Shown: piece after piece, positions 1 through 7,029 of the stretch
How the letters are laid out: each line of letters starts with the position of its first letter
Numbering within the stretch: the stretch's first letter is position 1
Position numbers and translations under genes: made by a program
Notes under the pieces: model-generated
The model's input: only the letters and a program-made list of their open reading frames with translations
Databases searched by the model: none
What the model was told of the DNA's origin: nothing
Origin: Planctomycetota bacterium
GTDB taxonomy: Bacteria > Planctomycetota > GCA-002687715
Direction: 5' to 3'
Assembly (NCBI GenBank): GCA_013213915.1
Contig: JABSRK010000051.1
Coordinates: forward strand, 4,083-15,681
Length of the DNA stretch: 11,599 nucleotides

Positions 1-135
1 ATCGCCCCACCCCATGTCGTCGGCGAGGATCACCACGACGTTGGGCAGCCGCGGGGCCTCGTCCGCGCCGGTGGAGGCGCAACCCGGTAACAACAGGGCC
101 GCTGCTGCCAGCAGGAGCGCAGCTGCGCGTTTCAT
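1..135 (-). CDS. Sulfatase, N-terminal fragment with lipoprotein signal (runs off the window)
   Basis: Only the first 45 codons are present; the gene continues beyond position 1. The product begins with a basic MKR, a leucine/alanine-rich hydrophobic stretch and LLPGC at residues 15-19. That is an acceptable lipobox, so the mature protein is probably lipid-anchored at Cys19. It then reads PNVVVILADDMGWGD (residues 31-45). PN-hhhh-hhADDhGWGD is the opening beta-strand of the alkaline-phosphatase-fold sulfatases, and the two Asp (39-40) are metal ligands in that family. The formylglycine C-x-P-S-R motif lies outside the window, so class and activity cannot be checked. An AGAGG ribosome-binding site (147-143) sits 7 nt before the ATG and overlaps the stop of the ThuA-like gene, so this is the third gene of the minus-strand operon. 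Sulfatase assignment is strong for such a short fragment; substrate is unknown. Confidence 0.85.
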   Translation of the reverse strand, partial: MKRAAALLLAAAALLLPGCASTGADEAPRLPNVVVILADDMGWGD

Positions 136-145
136 GGGCGAGCCT

Positions 146-1156
146 CTACTTCGGGGGGATCGTCGGGAGCCGGAGATCACGGGGGTAGATGCCCTGTCGG
201 AATTTGCCGAACCCGAACGGCGTCGGATTGAAGGAGCCGACGAGATCGACCTTGGCGTTGGCTGGGACCTCCATGTCGAGCATCCAGTAGCACGCGTTGA
301 CGAAGACGCGGCGCAAGTGGTCGCTCGCCATGTCGGACGCGGCGCCGATGGTCGAGCACATGGAGCGGGCGGGCACGCCGCCGTCCGTCTTGTAACTGCG
401 CGTCCACACCAATGGCATCATGGGCTGGTTCTTCTTTCCATCCACCGGCTTGCCGTCGGGCTTCATGTTCTCGATGACGGCACCGCGCAAGAGGACCACC
501 GCGTCGTCGGGCAGGTTTCGTACCCCGTAGACGTCGGTGGGACCCCAGACGTCCTTCACGTGCTGCAGGACCGGGTGCTTCTCCTGCCCGGGTTCGATGA
601 CGCCCCGGGTGCTCTGTCGGCCGTGGTGACCGTGGTGGTTGACCCATGTCTCACCGAGGATGTGACCTCCGAATCCCCGTTTCCAGGCCCGGCTTCCGGT
701 GGAATACTTCTCGTAGGGGCTTTCCTTGTTGCGGGAGTAGCGGAAGGCATGGGTCGACGTGCGCACCCCAATCACCGGCTTGCCGCTCTGCACGAACGCG
801 TCGAAGTGCTTCATGTCCTCGTCGGGCAATTCGCGGAACCGGAGAAACGCGATGACCAGGTCGGCGTCCGCCACGTGGCGCATACCCGGGATGTGAGTCT
901 GGTTGTTGGGGTCGATCTCACCCGTCTCCGGGTTGGTCGAGAACAACACCGTGCACTTGAACCCGTGGTGCACCGAGAGGATCCGCCCGAGCATGGGCAT
1001 GGCCTCTTCGGATCGGTACTCCTCGTCACCGGCGATGAGCACGATGTGCTTTCCGGCGCCGCCTCCGGTGCCGCCCGGGTAGACGACCCAGGGATCATCC
1101 TGGGCTGGGACTGAAGAAGCGAGCAGGGCGAGCAGGCAGAGGGCGCCGCGGATCAT
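146..1156 (-). CDS. Secreted ThuA-like domain protein
   Basis: A 336-residue protein with a Sec signal peptide (MIRGALCLLALLASSVPA, then QDD). The rest is a ThuA-like (trehalose-utilisation, class I glutamine-amidotransferase-like fold) domain. Typical features are the first strand KHIVLIAGDEEYRSEE (36-51), the hydrophobic DADLVIAFLRFRELPD (97-112), KPVIGVRTSTHAF (126-138), the HHGHHGR loop (174-180) and SMCSTIGAASD (265-275). This version is common in Planctomycetota and related bacteria, often beside sulfatases and glycosidases; its biochemical role is not established, though a sugar-processing role is often inferred. The ATG at 1156 is chosen because it has a GGAG at 1167-1164 with 7 nt spacing, starts the signal peptide, and overlaps the VOC stop as ATGA, indicating translational coupling. 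The reading frame stays open upstream to 1729, but that part encodes the VOC protein's N-terminal half and is an artefact of a frameshift. A 10 bp gap separates it from the downstream sulfatase. Confidence 0.88.
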   Translation of the reverse strand: MIRGALCLLALLASSVPAQDDPWVVYPGGTGGGAGKHIVLIAGDEEYRSEEAMPMLGRILSVHHGFKCTVLFSTNPETGEIDPNNQTHIPGMRHVADADLVIAFLRFRELPDEDMKHFDAFVQSGKPVIGVRTSTHAFRYSRNKESPYEKYSTGSRAWKRGFGGHILGETWVNHHGHHGRQSTRGVIEPGQEKHPVLQHVKDVWGPTDVYGVRNLPDDAVVLLRGAVIENMKPDGKPVDGKKNQPMMPLVWTRSYKTDGGVPARSMCSTIGAASDMASDHLRRVFVNACYWMLDMEVPANAKVDLVGSFNPTPFGFGKFRQGIYPRDLRLPTIPPK

Positions 1157-1549
1157 TCTTTGTCTCCAGGGGTTTTCACTTCGTAGAGAGCGCACACGGC
1201 GCCCGCCGGGTCCTTGATGATGGCGAACGGGTTCGAGCCCGGCTTCGGTGCGACCAGCACCTGGGCGCCGCGTCGGTTGGCCGCCGCGAGCCTGGCGGAC
1301 AGATCGGAGACCGTGAAGTACACCATCCAGACGGGGGGGGAGGGCTTCGTTGGCGCCGCGCCGATGGCAGACGTCAGCGCGAGGCGTGCCTCCACCGTCG
1401 CACATGTTGTAGTCGTCGTAGCCTCCCATGGGGGCCGGCTCGGGCTCCCAGCCGAGGACCTCTGCGTAGAAGTCTCGGATGGATGACGCGTCATCGACGG
1501 TGAGGTCCACCCATCCGATGGATCCCGGTTCCGGAGTCTGGCCAGCCAT
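1153..1549 (-). pseudogene. VOC (glyoxalase/bleomycin-resistance) family protein, frameshifted
   Basis: Two overlapping frames together encode one VOC protein similar to predicted lactoylglutathione-lyase-related proteins. The N-terminal half lies in one frame: MAGQTPEPGSIGWVDLTV, then IRDFYAEVLGWEPEP, GGYDDYNM and HRRGANEALPP. The C-terminal half lies in the next frame: VWMVYFTVSDL, then GAQVLVAPK, FAIIKDPAGAVCALYE and the stop TGA at 1155-1153. The frames meet at a run of eight G (1333-1340; C on the coding strand). Removing one base gives ALPPVWMVYFTV and a continuous 131-residue, two-module VOC domain of normal length. The run makes a sequencing or assembly error likely, but a true frameshift is possible. 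The start could be the ATG at 1549 or 1561; neither has a clear ribosome-binding site. It heads the minus-strand operon, and its TGA overlaps the ThuA-like ATG. VOC proteins are metal-dependent lyases, isomerases or dioxygenases; the substrate here is unknown. Confidence 0.82.
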
Positions 1550-1640
1550 GGTGGGCAGCATGCCCTGAAACCCGTCCCGTGCCCAGAGGTGAACGGGGAG
1601 AGGCTTCCCGTGGGGGGGTGCGCCGGGCACCATACGGAGC
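1550..1640. promoter_or_regulatory. Divergent intergenic region between the two sulfatase operons
   Basis: This short gap lies between the VOC start (1549, or 1561) and the sulfatase start (1641), so promoters for both the leftward and rightward operons should lie in or very near it. I see no convincing -35/-10 pair on either strand. One visible element is a potential hairpin: CGGGGAG at 1594-1600 pairs with CTTCCCG at 1604-1610 (one G-U pair, 3-nt loop). GGAG at 1636-1639 is only 1 nt from the sulfatase ATG, too close for a standard ribosome-binding site. The regulatory role is inferred from gene arrangement only. Confidence 0.35.
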
Positions 1641-2924
1641 ATGCCCCTCTTCCGAATGCTCTGTGTACTCGCCGTGGTCGTGCCCGCATCTGTCGGCCAA
1701 CAGCGCCCGCTCAACGTCGTCCTCATCATGTCCGACGACGTCGGCGTCGAGGCGTTCGGATGCTACGGCGGCACCAGCTACGAGACTCCGCGCATCGACG
1801 CGCTGGCGAAGGAGGGGGCGCGTTTCCGGCATTGCTACTCCCAGCCCCTGTGCACTCCGTCTCGCGTGAAGATCATGAGCGGCCAGAGCAACTTGCGAAA
1901 CTACGTTCGTTTCAGCGTGCTCGCGCCGGACCAGGTCACCTTCGGGCACCTGCTCCAGCGGGCCGGATACCGGACCGCGGTCGTGGGCAAGTGGCAGCTG
2001 TATGCTGCCGAGCACTACGGGAAGCTCGCCGGCACCGGGGTGCTGCCGGAGAAGGCGGGGTTTGACGAGCATTGCCTGTGGCAGGTAGACAAGCTCGGAC
2101 CGCGCTACCCCGACCCGTTACTTCGCGAGGGGGGTGAGAACTCCAAGCGCAAGGGGCGCTACGGACCCGACGTGTTCACCGAGCGGGCGTGTGCGTTCGT
2201 GAAGCGCAACACAGAGCGGCCGTTCCTCCTCTACTTCCCCATGGTGCTCGTACACAACCCGTTCAGGCCGACGCCCGATCGCCCCGATACGACGACACGG
2301 CAGGACAAGTTCGCGGCCATGATGGCGTACATGGACCAGTGCGTTGGACGCATCGTGGACGCAGTGAAGGAGGCTGGCGTCGCGGACCGCACGCTGATCC
2401 TGTTCACCAGCGACAACGGCACCAACAAGAAGATCGTTTCCAAGATGGGCAATCGGGAGGTCACGGGCGGCAAGGGGTTGCCGAACGATCGCGGAACACA
2501 CGTGCCCCTCGTGGCGTGGGGGCCCGGCGTGGTGAAGGGCGGTCGCGTCCTCGATGATCTCATCGACTTCAGTGATTTCATGCCGACCCTGCTCGCTGTG
2601 GCGAAGACAAAGGCGCCCGAGGGGTACGTCCTCGACGGCAGGAGCTTTCTGCCCCAGGTGCGCGGCGAGAAGGGCAACCCAAGAGACTCGGTGTTCGTCT
2701 GGTCCAATCCGCGCCCCGGCAAGACCCAGCCCGTGCGCTTTGCCCGCGACCAGCGCTGGAAGCTCTACGGCAACGGGCACCTGTTCGACGTCGCCGCCGA
2801 TCCTGAGGAGCAGGCCGTGGTTGCCGCCGGCGCGAGTCCCGAGGCCGATGCGGTACGCAAGCGCCTGAAGGCGGCGATCGACCGGATGCCCAAGCGGCCA
2901 GCGAGGACCGAGCCGGACTCCTGA
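1641..2924 (+). CDS. Secreted cysteine-type sulfatase (family S1)
   Basis: A 427-residue sulfatase, expected to hydrolyse a sulfate ester outside the cytoplasm. A Sec signal peptide (MPLFRMLCVLAVVVPASVG) precedes QQRPLNVVLIMSDDVG, where Asp32 and Asp33 are predicted metal ligands. The motif CTPSR (71-75) is the C-x-P-S-R core in which the Cys is converted to the catalytic formylglycine. TSDNG (256-260) supplies the second metal pair (Asp258, Asn259), VHNPF carries His205, and GGKG carries Lys278. The usual GKWHLG reads GKWQLY (116-121), with Gln for His; I recall this in a planctomycete subfamily that also has CTPSRV and a nearby RNYVRF, so it need not mean loss of activity. Length is normal for a compact sulfatase. 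It is the first gene of the plus-strand operon, 30 bp before the DUF1549/DUF1553 gene. Substrate unknown. A formylglycine-generating enzyme must be encoded elsewhere. Confidence 0.93.
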   Translation: MPLFRMLCVLAVVVPASVGQQRPLNVVLIMSDDVGVEAFGCYGGTSYETPRIDALAKEGARFRHCYSQPLCTPSRVKIMSGQSNLRNYVRFSVLAPDQVTFGHLLQRAGYRTAVVGKWQLYAAEHYGKLAGTGVLPEKAGFDEHCLWQVDKLGPRYPDPLLREGGENSKRKGRYGPDVFTERACAFVKRNTERPFLLYFPMVLVHNPFRPTPDRPDTTTRQDKFAAMMAYMDQCVGRIVDAVKEAGVADRTLILFTSDNGTNKKIVSKMGNREVTGGKGLPNDRGTHVPLVAWGPGVVKGGRVLDDLIDFSDFMPTLLAVAKTKAPEGYVLDGRSFLPQVRGEKGNPRDSVFVWSNPRPGKTQPVRFARDQRWKLYGNGHLFDVAADPEEQAVVAAGASPEADAVRKRLKAAIDRMPKRPARTEPDS

Positions 2925-2954
2925 TAGAGGGGCCCCGGCTGGTAGATTGCTGCC

Positions 2955-5612
2955 ATGCGGGCCATCGCATATAGGTTTTTGCCGGTCCTCTTGGCGACCG
3001 TATTCCAACTGGCGCCGGGGCAGGGGCCGTCCCACTGGGCGTGGAGCGCGCCGCAAGCGTCTGAGGGGAGCATCGACCATTTCGTTCGTGCGCGTCTTCG
3101 CGCTGTCGGCCTGAAGCCGGCACCGGAGGCGGATCGGTACACCCTGGTTCGCCGCCTCCACCTGGATCTGACAGGGTTGCCCCCTACGCCCGAGGAGGCG
3201 GACGCGTTCGTGGCGGACACGTCTCCCGATGCGTACACGCGCCTCGTCGGTCGGCTGCTGGAGCGCCCGGAGTTCGGCGAGCGCATGGCCGTGCCCTGGC
3301 TCGACGCCGCTCGCTACGCCGACACCAACGGTTTTTCCATTGATGACCATCGGGACATGTGGGCGTGGCGGGATTGGGTGATCCGCGCGTTCAACCAGAA
3401 CATGCCCTTCGATCGATTCATCACCGAGCAGCTCGCCGGGGATCTGCTGCCGGATGCGGACGACGGGACGCGCCTTGCCACCGGGTTCCTGCGCAACGGC
3501 ATGAACACCCACGAAGGGGGGACGTTGCCACAGGAATATCGGGTCATCTATCTCGCGGACATGGTGGACACGGTCTCCAGTGTGTTCCTGGGGCTGACCG
3601 TGCGGTGCGCCCAGTGCCACGACCACCCGTACGATCCGGTCACGCAGGAGGAGTACTACCGCTTCTATGCGTTCTTCGACCGGGCCGTCGTGCGCGGCAT
3701 GGGCGCGCAAAACGGCAACACCCCGCCCGTGCTCGAGGTCGACCCGCCGCTGGGCACGACGGAGGACGCGAAGCGTCATGCGCGTGCGCGCCTCGAGACG
3801 CTGGAGCGCCATCGGTTGCACCCGCCGGCGTTGATCGAGGCCCGGGCGGCCTTTGAAGAGCGGGAGCGGCGGGACTCGTTGTCGTCTGCGACGCGGGGTG
3901 TGCGCATCCGGATGCCGAAGAGCAAACCTCGGTGGATATGGGCTCACCGCCGGCACGACCTGGGCAGCGCCCGCTTCGAGCGTCGGTTCCAGTTCGTTGC
4001 GAAGCCGCGAGCCGCTCACCTGCTCCTGACCTGCGACGACGAGGCCGTGGTGAAGATCAACGGCCGTGAGGTGGCGCGGGTCACGGACTGGAGGCGACCA
4101 GCGCTGGCGGATGTGGGCGCTCATCTCAGGGCAGGCGACAACGTGCTCGCGGTCACTTGCCGTAACCGCGGCGGCCCCGCGGGCCTGATGGCGTTGTTGG
4201 TGATCGACGACCCGGAGGGGGCGATACGTTCCGTGGTGTCGGATGCGTCCTGGCGGGCAGGAGTGGGCGATGAGGCGCTGCGCCCGGCGGTGGAGTTGGC
4301 GACGTACGGGGACGCACCCTGGGGGCGGGCCTTGGACGAGCACCTCCAATCCGGGGACCTCTCCGGAGCCCTGCGGGCCCCGGCCGCCGAAAGGACCGAG
4401 GAGCAGTGGGGTGTCATCAACCGGGCGTTTGGCCGCGCCAACCCCGCGCTGGGGGAGCACACGCGCGCCCTCGAGAGTGAGATCAAGGTCTTGCGGCGCC
4501 TGCTCGATACGGGCAAGGCGTCGGTCATGGTGATGCAGGAGGGAAAGGCGCGGACGACGTACGTGCTCCAGCGCGGACAGTACGACCAACCCGACAAGAA
4601 CCGCGCCGTCACGCCGGCCACGCCGTCGGTCCTGGCACCCATGAGTGCCGAGCTGCCGCCCAACCGCCTTGGTTTGGCACGCTGGCTGACTTCGCCAGAC
4701 CACCCGCTCACCGCCAGGGTCGCCGTGAACGGGGTCTGGCAGATGCTCTTTGGCGGCGGGCTCATCGCCACGGCGAACGACCTCGGATCGCGTGGCATCC
4801 CTCCGACTCATCCCAAGCTTCTGGACGCCCTCGCCCGCCGTTTCGTGGATGGCGGCTGGGACGTGAAGGCGCTGATCGAGGAGATCGTCACGTCGGCGAC
4901 GTACCGGCAGACCTCGCGCGCCGCACCAGCGGTGATCGCCAAAGATCCGGACAACGCGCTGCTATCCCGCGGGCCGCGTCACCGCCTGTCCGCAGAGGCC
5001 GTGCGCGACGGCGCCCTGGCGATCGGGGGTGTGCTCGTACGGCGTCTCGGAGGGCCGTGCGCGTTCCCCGAGCAGCCGGACGGACTGTGGCGCGAGGTGA
5101 GCCACTTCGGGTACGCGCCGGCGTTCACGGCGCAGGCGTTCTATCCGAGCCTCGGTGATGATCTGCGTCGCCGGGGTCTCTACACGTTCTGGAAACGGAC
5201 GAGCCCGCCGCCAGCCATGACCGCTTTCGATGCGCCGAGCCGCGAGGTCTGCACCATGCAGCGTTCGCGGACCAACACGCCCTTGCAGGCGCTGATCATG
5301 CTCAACGCGCCCGTGTTCGTCGATGCGGCGCGCGGTCTGGCGCACCTGGCGCTTGCGAGGGAGTTGGACGACACCGACGGCCGGCTGGCATGGGCGTTTC
5401 GGCGGGCCGCCGTGCGTCCGCCGGAGGCTGCTGAACTCGCTGTTCTGCGTCGCCGCCTCGAGGTTGCGACCAAGCACTTCGCTGATCGCCCCCGGGAGGC
5501 GCGTGCGCTTCTGGGGCTGACCGGCGCACGCGATTCTGTGGCGAGACGTGCGGCCTGGGTCGTGGTGGCATCGGTAATCCTGAATCTCGACGAGGTCATC
5601 ACGAAGGAGTGA
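2955..5612 (+). CDS. DUF1549/DUF1553 (PSCyt2/PSD1) secreted protein with CxxCH and an inserted beta-sandwich-like domain
   Basis: An 885-residue exported protein (hydrophobic start ending LAPG, then QGP). Residues about 38-245 are DUF1549 (PSCyt2): IDHFVRARL, LDLTGLPPTPEE, WLDAARYADTNGF, the N-Q-N-M-P-F-D-R-F stretch, and RCAQCHDHPYDP with CxxCH at 218-222, a potential haem c site. Residues about 570-830 are DUF1553 (PSD1): NRLGLARWLTSPDHPLTARV, VWQMLFGGGL, THPKLLDALARRF, HRLSAEAVRDGAL, TFWKRTSPPPAMTAFDAP and RTNTPLQALIMLN. Between them, residues about 325-445 look like a galactose-binding-type beta-sandwich (FERRFQF, DDEAVVKINGREV, LRAGDNVLAVTCRNRGG). The separate N-terminal PSCyt1 domain seen in many relatives is absent. 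Biochemical function is unestablished; electron transfer or envelope roles have been suggested because of the CxxCH. It follows the sulfatase by 30 bp and its TGA is 2 nt before the DUF1501 GTG, the classic gene pair. No strong ribosome-binding site precedes its ATG. Confidence 0.92.
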   Translation: MRAIAYRFLPVLLATVFQLAPGQGPSHWAWSAPQASEGSIDHFVRARLRAVGLKPAPEADRYTLVRRLHLDLTGLPPTPEEADAFVADTSPDAYTRLVGRLLERPEFGERMAVPWLDAARYADTNGFSIDDHRDMWAWRDWVIRAFNQNMPFDRFITEQLAGDLLPDADDGTRLATGFLRNGMNTHEGGTLPQEYRVIYLADMVDTVSSVFLGLTVRCAQCHDHPYDPVTQEEYYRFYAFFDRAVVRGMGAQNGNTPPVLEVDPPLGTTEDAKRHARARLETLERHRLHPPALIEARAAFEERERRDSLSSATRGVRIRMPKSKPRWIWAHRRHDLGSARFERRFQFVAKPRAAHLLLTCDDEAVVKINGREVARVTDWRRPALADVGAHLRAGDNVLAVTCRNRGGPAGLMALLVIDDPEGAIRSVVSDASWRAGVGDEALRPAVELATYGDAPWGRALDEHLQSGDLSGALRAPAAERTEEQWGVINRAFGRANPALGEHTRALESEIKVLRRLLDTGKASVMVMQEGKARTTYVLQRGQYDQPDKNRAVTPATPSVLAPMSAELPPNRLGLARWLTSPDHPLTARVAVNGVWQMLFGGGLIATANDLGSRGIPPTHPKLLDALARRFVDGGWDVKALIEEIVTSATYRQTSRAAPAVIAKDPDNALLSRGPRHRLSAEAVRDGALAIGGVLVRRLGGPCAFPEQPDGLWREVSHFGYAPAFTAQAFYPSLGDDLRRRGLYTFWKRTSPPPAMTAFDAPSREVCTMQRSRTNTPLQALIMLNAPVFVDAARGLAHLALARELDDTDGRLAWAFRRAAVRPPEAAELAVLRRRLEVATKHFADRPREARALLGLTGARDSVARRAAWVVVASVILNLDEVITKE

Positions 5613-5614
5613 GG

Positions 5615-7012
5615 GTGACGGACCGGTTGACACGACGGGACTGGTTGAAGATGGCGGGCGCCGCGGGCGTCGTTGCGGGGCTTCCTCCATGGGCAACCCG
5701 GAACCCGCCGTCCGTGCCCCACTTCGCCCCGCGGGCGCGCCGCGTCGTTTACCTGTTCCAGTCAGGTGGTCCGAGCCAGGTGGACCTCTTCGACTACAAG
5801 CCGGGACTCGCCAGGCTCCACGGCAAGGACCTGCCCCCATCCGTGAAGGGCACGCAGCGCGTCACCGGCATGACGGCGGGGCAGAGTCGCTTCCTCGTGA
5901 ACGCACCCATCCGACCGTTCCGCCGACACGGCGAGAGCGGACGCTGGGTGAGCGACCTGCTCCCGCACACGGCGGGCATCGTGGACGAGTTGTGCGTGTT
6001 GAAGGCCGTGCACACCGAGGCCATCAACCACGACCCGGGCATCACCCTGATCAACACCGGGACCCAGCAGGTGGGCAAGCCGTCACTCGGGGCGTGGCTG
6101 AGCTACGGGCTCGGCACCGCGAACAGGGATCTCCCGGCGTACGTCGTTTTGATCTCCCAGGGGACGGGAAAGAAGCCCGGTCAGCCGATCTTCGCGCGGT
6201 TGTGGGGGAGCGGATTTCTGCCGAGCGAGCACCAGGGCGTTCGGCTGCGGCCGGGGCGTAACCCGGTCGCCTACCTGTCCGATCCACCAGGCATCGATCG
6301 CGCCACGCGCCGCGACATGCTCGACGACCTGGCCGAGCTGAATGCCCGCCGGGCGACCGTCACCGGGGACGCGGAGACGCGCGCACGGATCGCCCAATAC
6401 GAGCTCGCTTACCGGATGCAGCGGTCGATCCCGGACCTGACCGACCTGTCCAACGAGCCGGACCACGTCTTCGACCTGTACGGTCCGGACGCGCGCAAGC
6501 CGGGAACCTATGCCGCCAACTGCTTGCTGGCGCGGCGGATGCTGGAGCGGGATGTCCGCTGTGTGCAACTGTTCCATCGCGGCTGGGACCAGCACAAGCT
6601 GCTCCGACGCAACTTGACCAACCAATGCAGGGACACGGACCAGGCCAGCGCCGCGCTGGTTATCGATCTCAAGCGCCGCGGGCTCTTGGACGACACGTTG
6701 GTGGTGTGGGGCGGGGAGTTCGGCCGCACCGTCTACAGCCAGGGCGGGCTCGACGCTGGCCGCGACCACCACGGCCGCTGCTTTTCCATGTGGCTGTGTG
6801 GCGGCGGCATCAAGCCGGGGATCGATCACGGCGAGACCGACGACTTCTCCTACAACGTGGTGTCCGGCGGCATGCACGTGAATGACCTGAACGCGACCAT
6901 TCTCCACTGCCTCGGCATCGACCACGATCGTCTGACGTTCGCGTTCCAGGGGCTCGATCAGCGTCTCACCAGCGTGGAGCCTCGTGCTCCCGTTCACAGC
7001 CTTCTTGCCTGA
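5615..7012 (+). CDS. DUF1501 protein with twin-arginine signal
   Basis: A 465-residue DUF1501 protein, a family distantly related to sulfatases and alkaline phosphatases, of unproven activity. It opens with TRRDWLK (6-12) and a hydrophobic AGAAGVVAGLPPWA, a Tat signal, so it is probably exported folded. Family landmarks are VVYLFQSGGPSQVDLFDYKP, HTEAINHDPG, GKPSLGAWLSYGLG, FHRGWDQH, VWGGEFGRT, GRDHHGRCFSMWLCGGG and the C-terminal HVNDLNATILHCLGIDHDRL. The start is GTG. I prefer the GTG at 5615 because AAGGAG (5604-5609) lies 5 nt upstream; the alternative GTG at 5609, giving two more residues, overlaps that site. Close coupling to the preceding gene fits the near-constant pairing of DUF1501 with DUF1549/DUF1553 in Planctomycetota. 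His and Asp residues in HDPG, WDQH and GRDHH could bind metal by analogy with the superfamily; this is inference. Last gene of the operon. Confidence 0.93.
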   Translation: MTDRLTRRDWLKMAGAAGVVAGLPPWATRNPPSVPHFAPRARRVVYLFQSGGPSQVDLFDYKPGLARLHGKDLPPSVKGTQRVTGMTAGQSRFLVNAPIRPFRRHGESGRWVSDLLPHTAGIVDELCVLKAVHTEAINHDPGITLINTGTQQVGKPSLGAWLSYGLGTANRDLPAYVVLISQGTGKKPGQPIFARLWGSGFLPSEHQGVRLRPGRNPVAYLSDPPGIDRATRRDMLDDLAELNARRATVTGDAETRARIAQYELAYRMQRSIPDLTDLSNEPDHVFDLYGPDARKPGTYAANCLLARRMLERDVRCVQLFHRGWDQHKLLRRNLTNQCRDTDQASAALVIDLKRRGLLDDTLVVWGGEFGRTVYSQGGLDAGRDHHGRCFSMWLCGGGIKPGIDHGETDDFSYNVVSGGMHVNDLNATILHCLGIDHDRLTFAFQGLDQRLTSVEPRAPVHSLLA

Positions 7013-7029
7013 CCCGGCTGCCGGTCCCG

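Noticed and set aside
14..1114. Long plus-strand open frame opposite the ThuA-like gene
   Set aside because: It is antisense to a clear gene, has no recognisable domain and low-complexity Arg/Gly/Ala/Val/His composition typical of G+C-rich shadows.
146..1729. A 527-codon minus-strand frame joining VOC and ThuA-like sequence
   Set aside because: The first part is the VOC N-terminus followed by out-of-frame sequence; the ThuA-like gene has its own start, ribosome-binding site and signal peptide at 1156. The fusion comes from the frameshift at 1333-1340.
2929..2936. GGGGCCCC palindrome between the sulfatase and the DUF1549 gene
   Set aside because: An 8-bp G/C palindrome in G+C-rich DNA has no loop for a stable hairpin and no supporting context.
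2118..4811. An 897-codon minus-strand open frame opposite the sulfatase and DUF1549 gene
   Set aside because: Its length is notable, but it spans two strongly supported genes, its translation is rich in Arg, His and Pro without motifs, and the codon bias of the plus-strand genes explains the lack of stops.
7014..7024. Small hairpin CCGG-CTG-CCGG between the convergent DUF1501 and peptidase genes, as a terminator
   Set aside because: Only four base pairs and no T-tract on either strand; too weak to call an intrinsic terminator.
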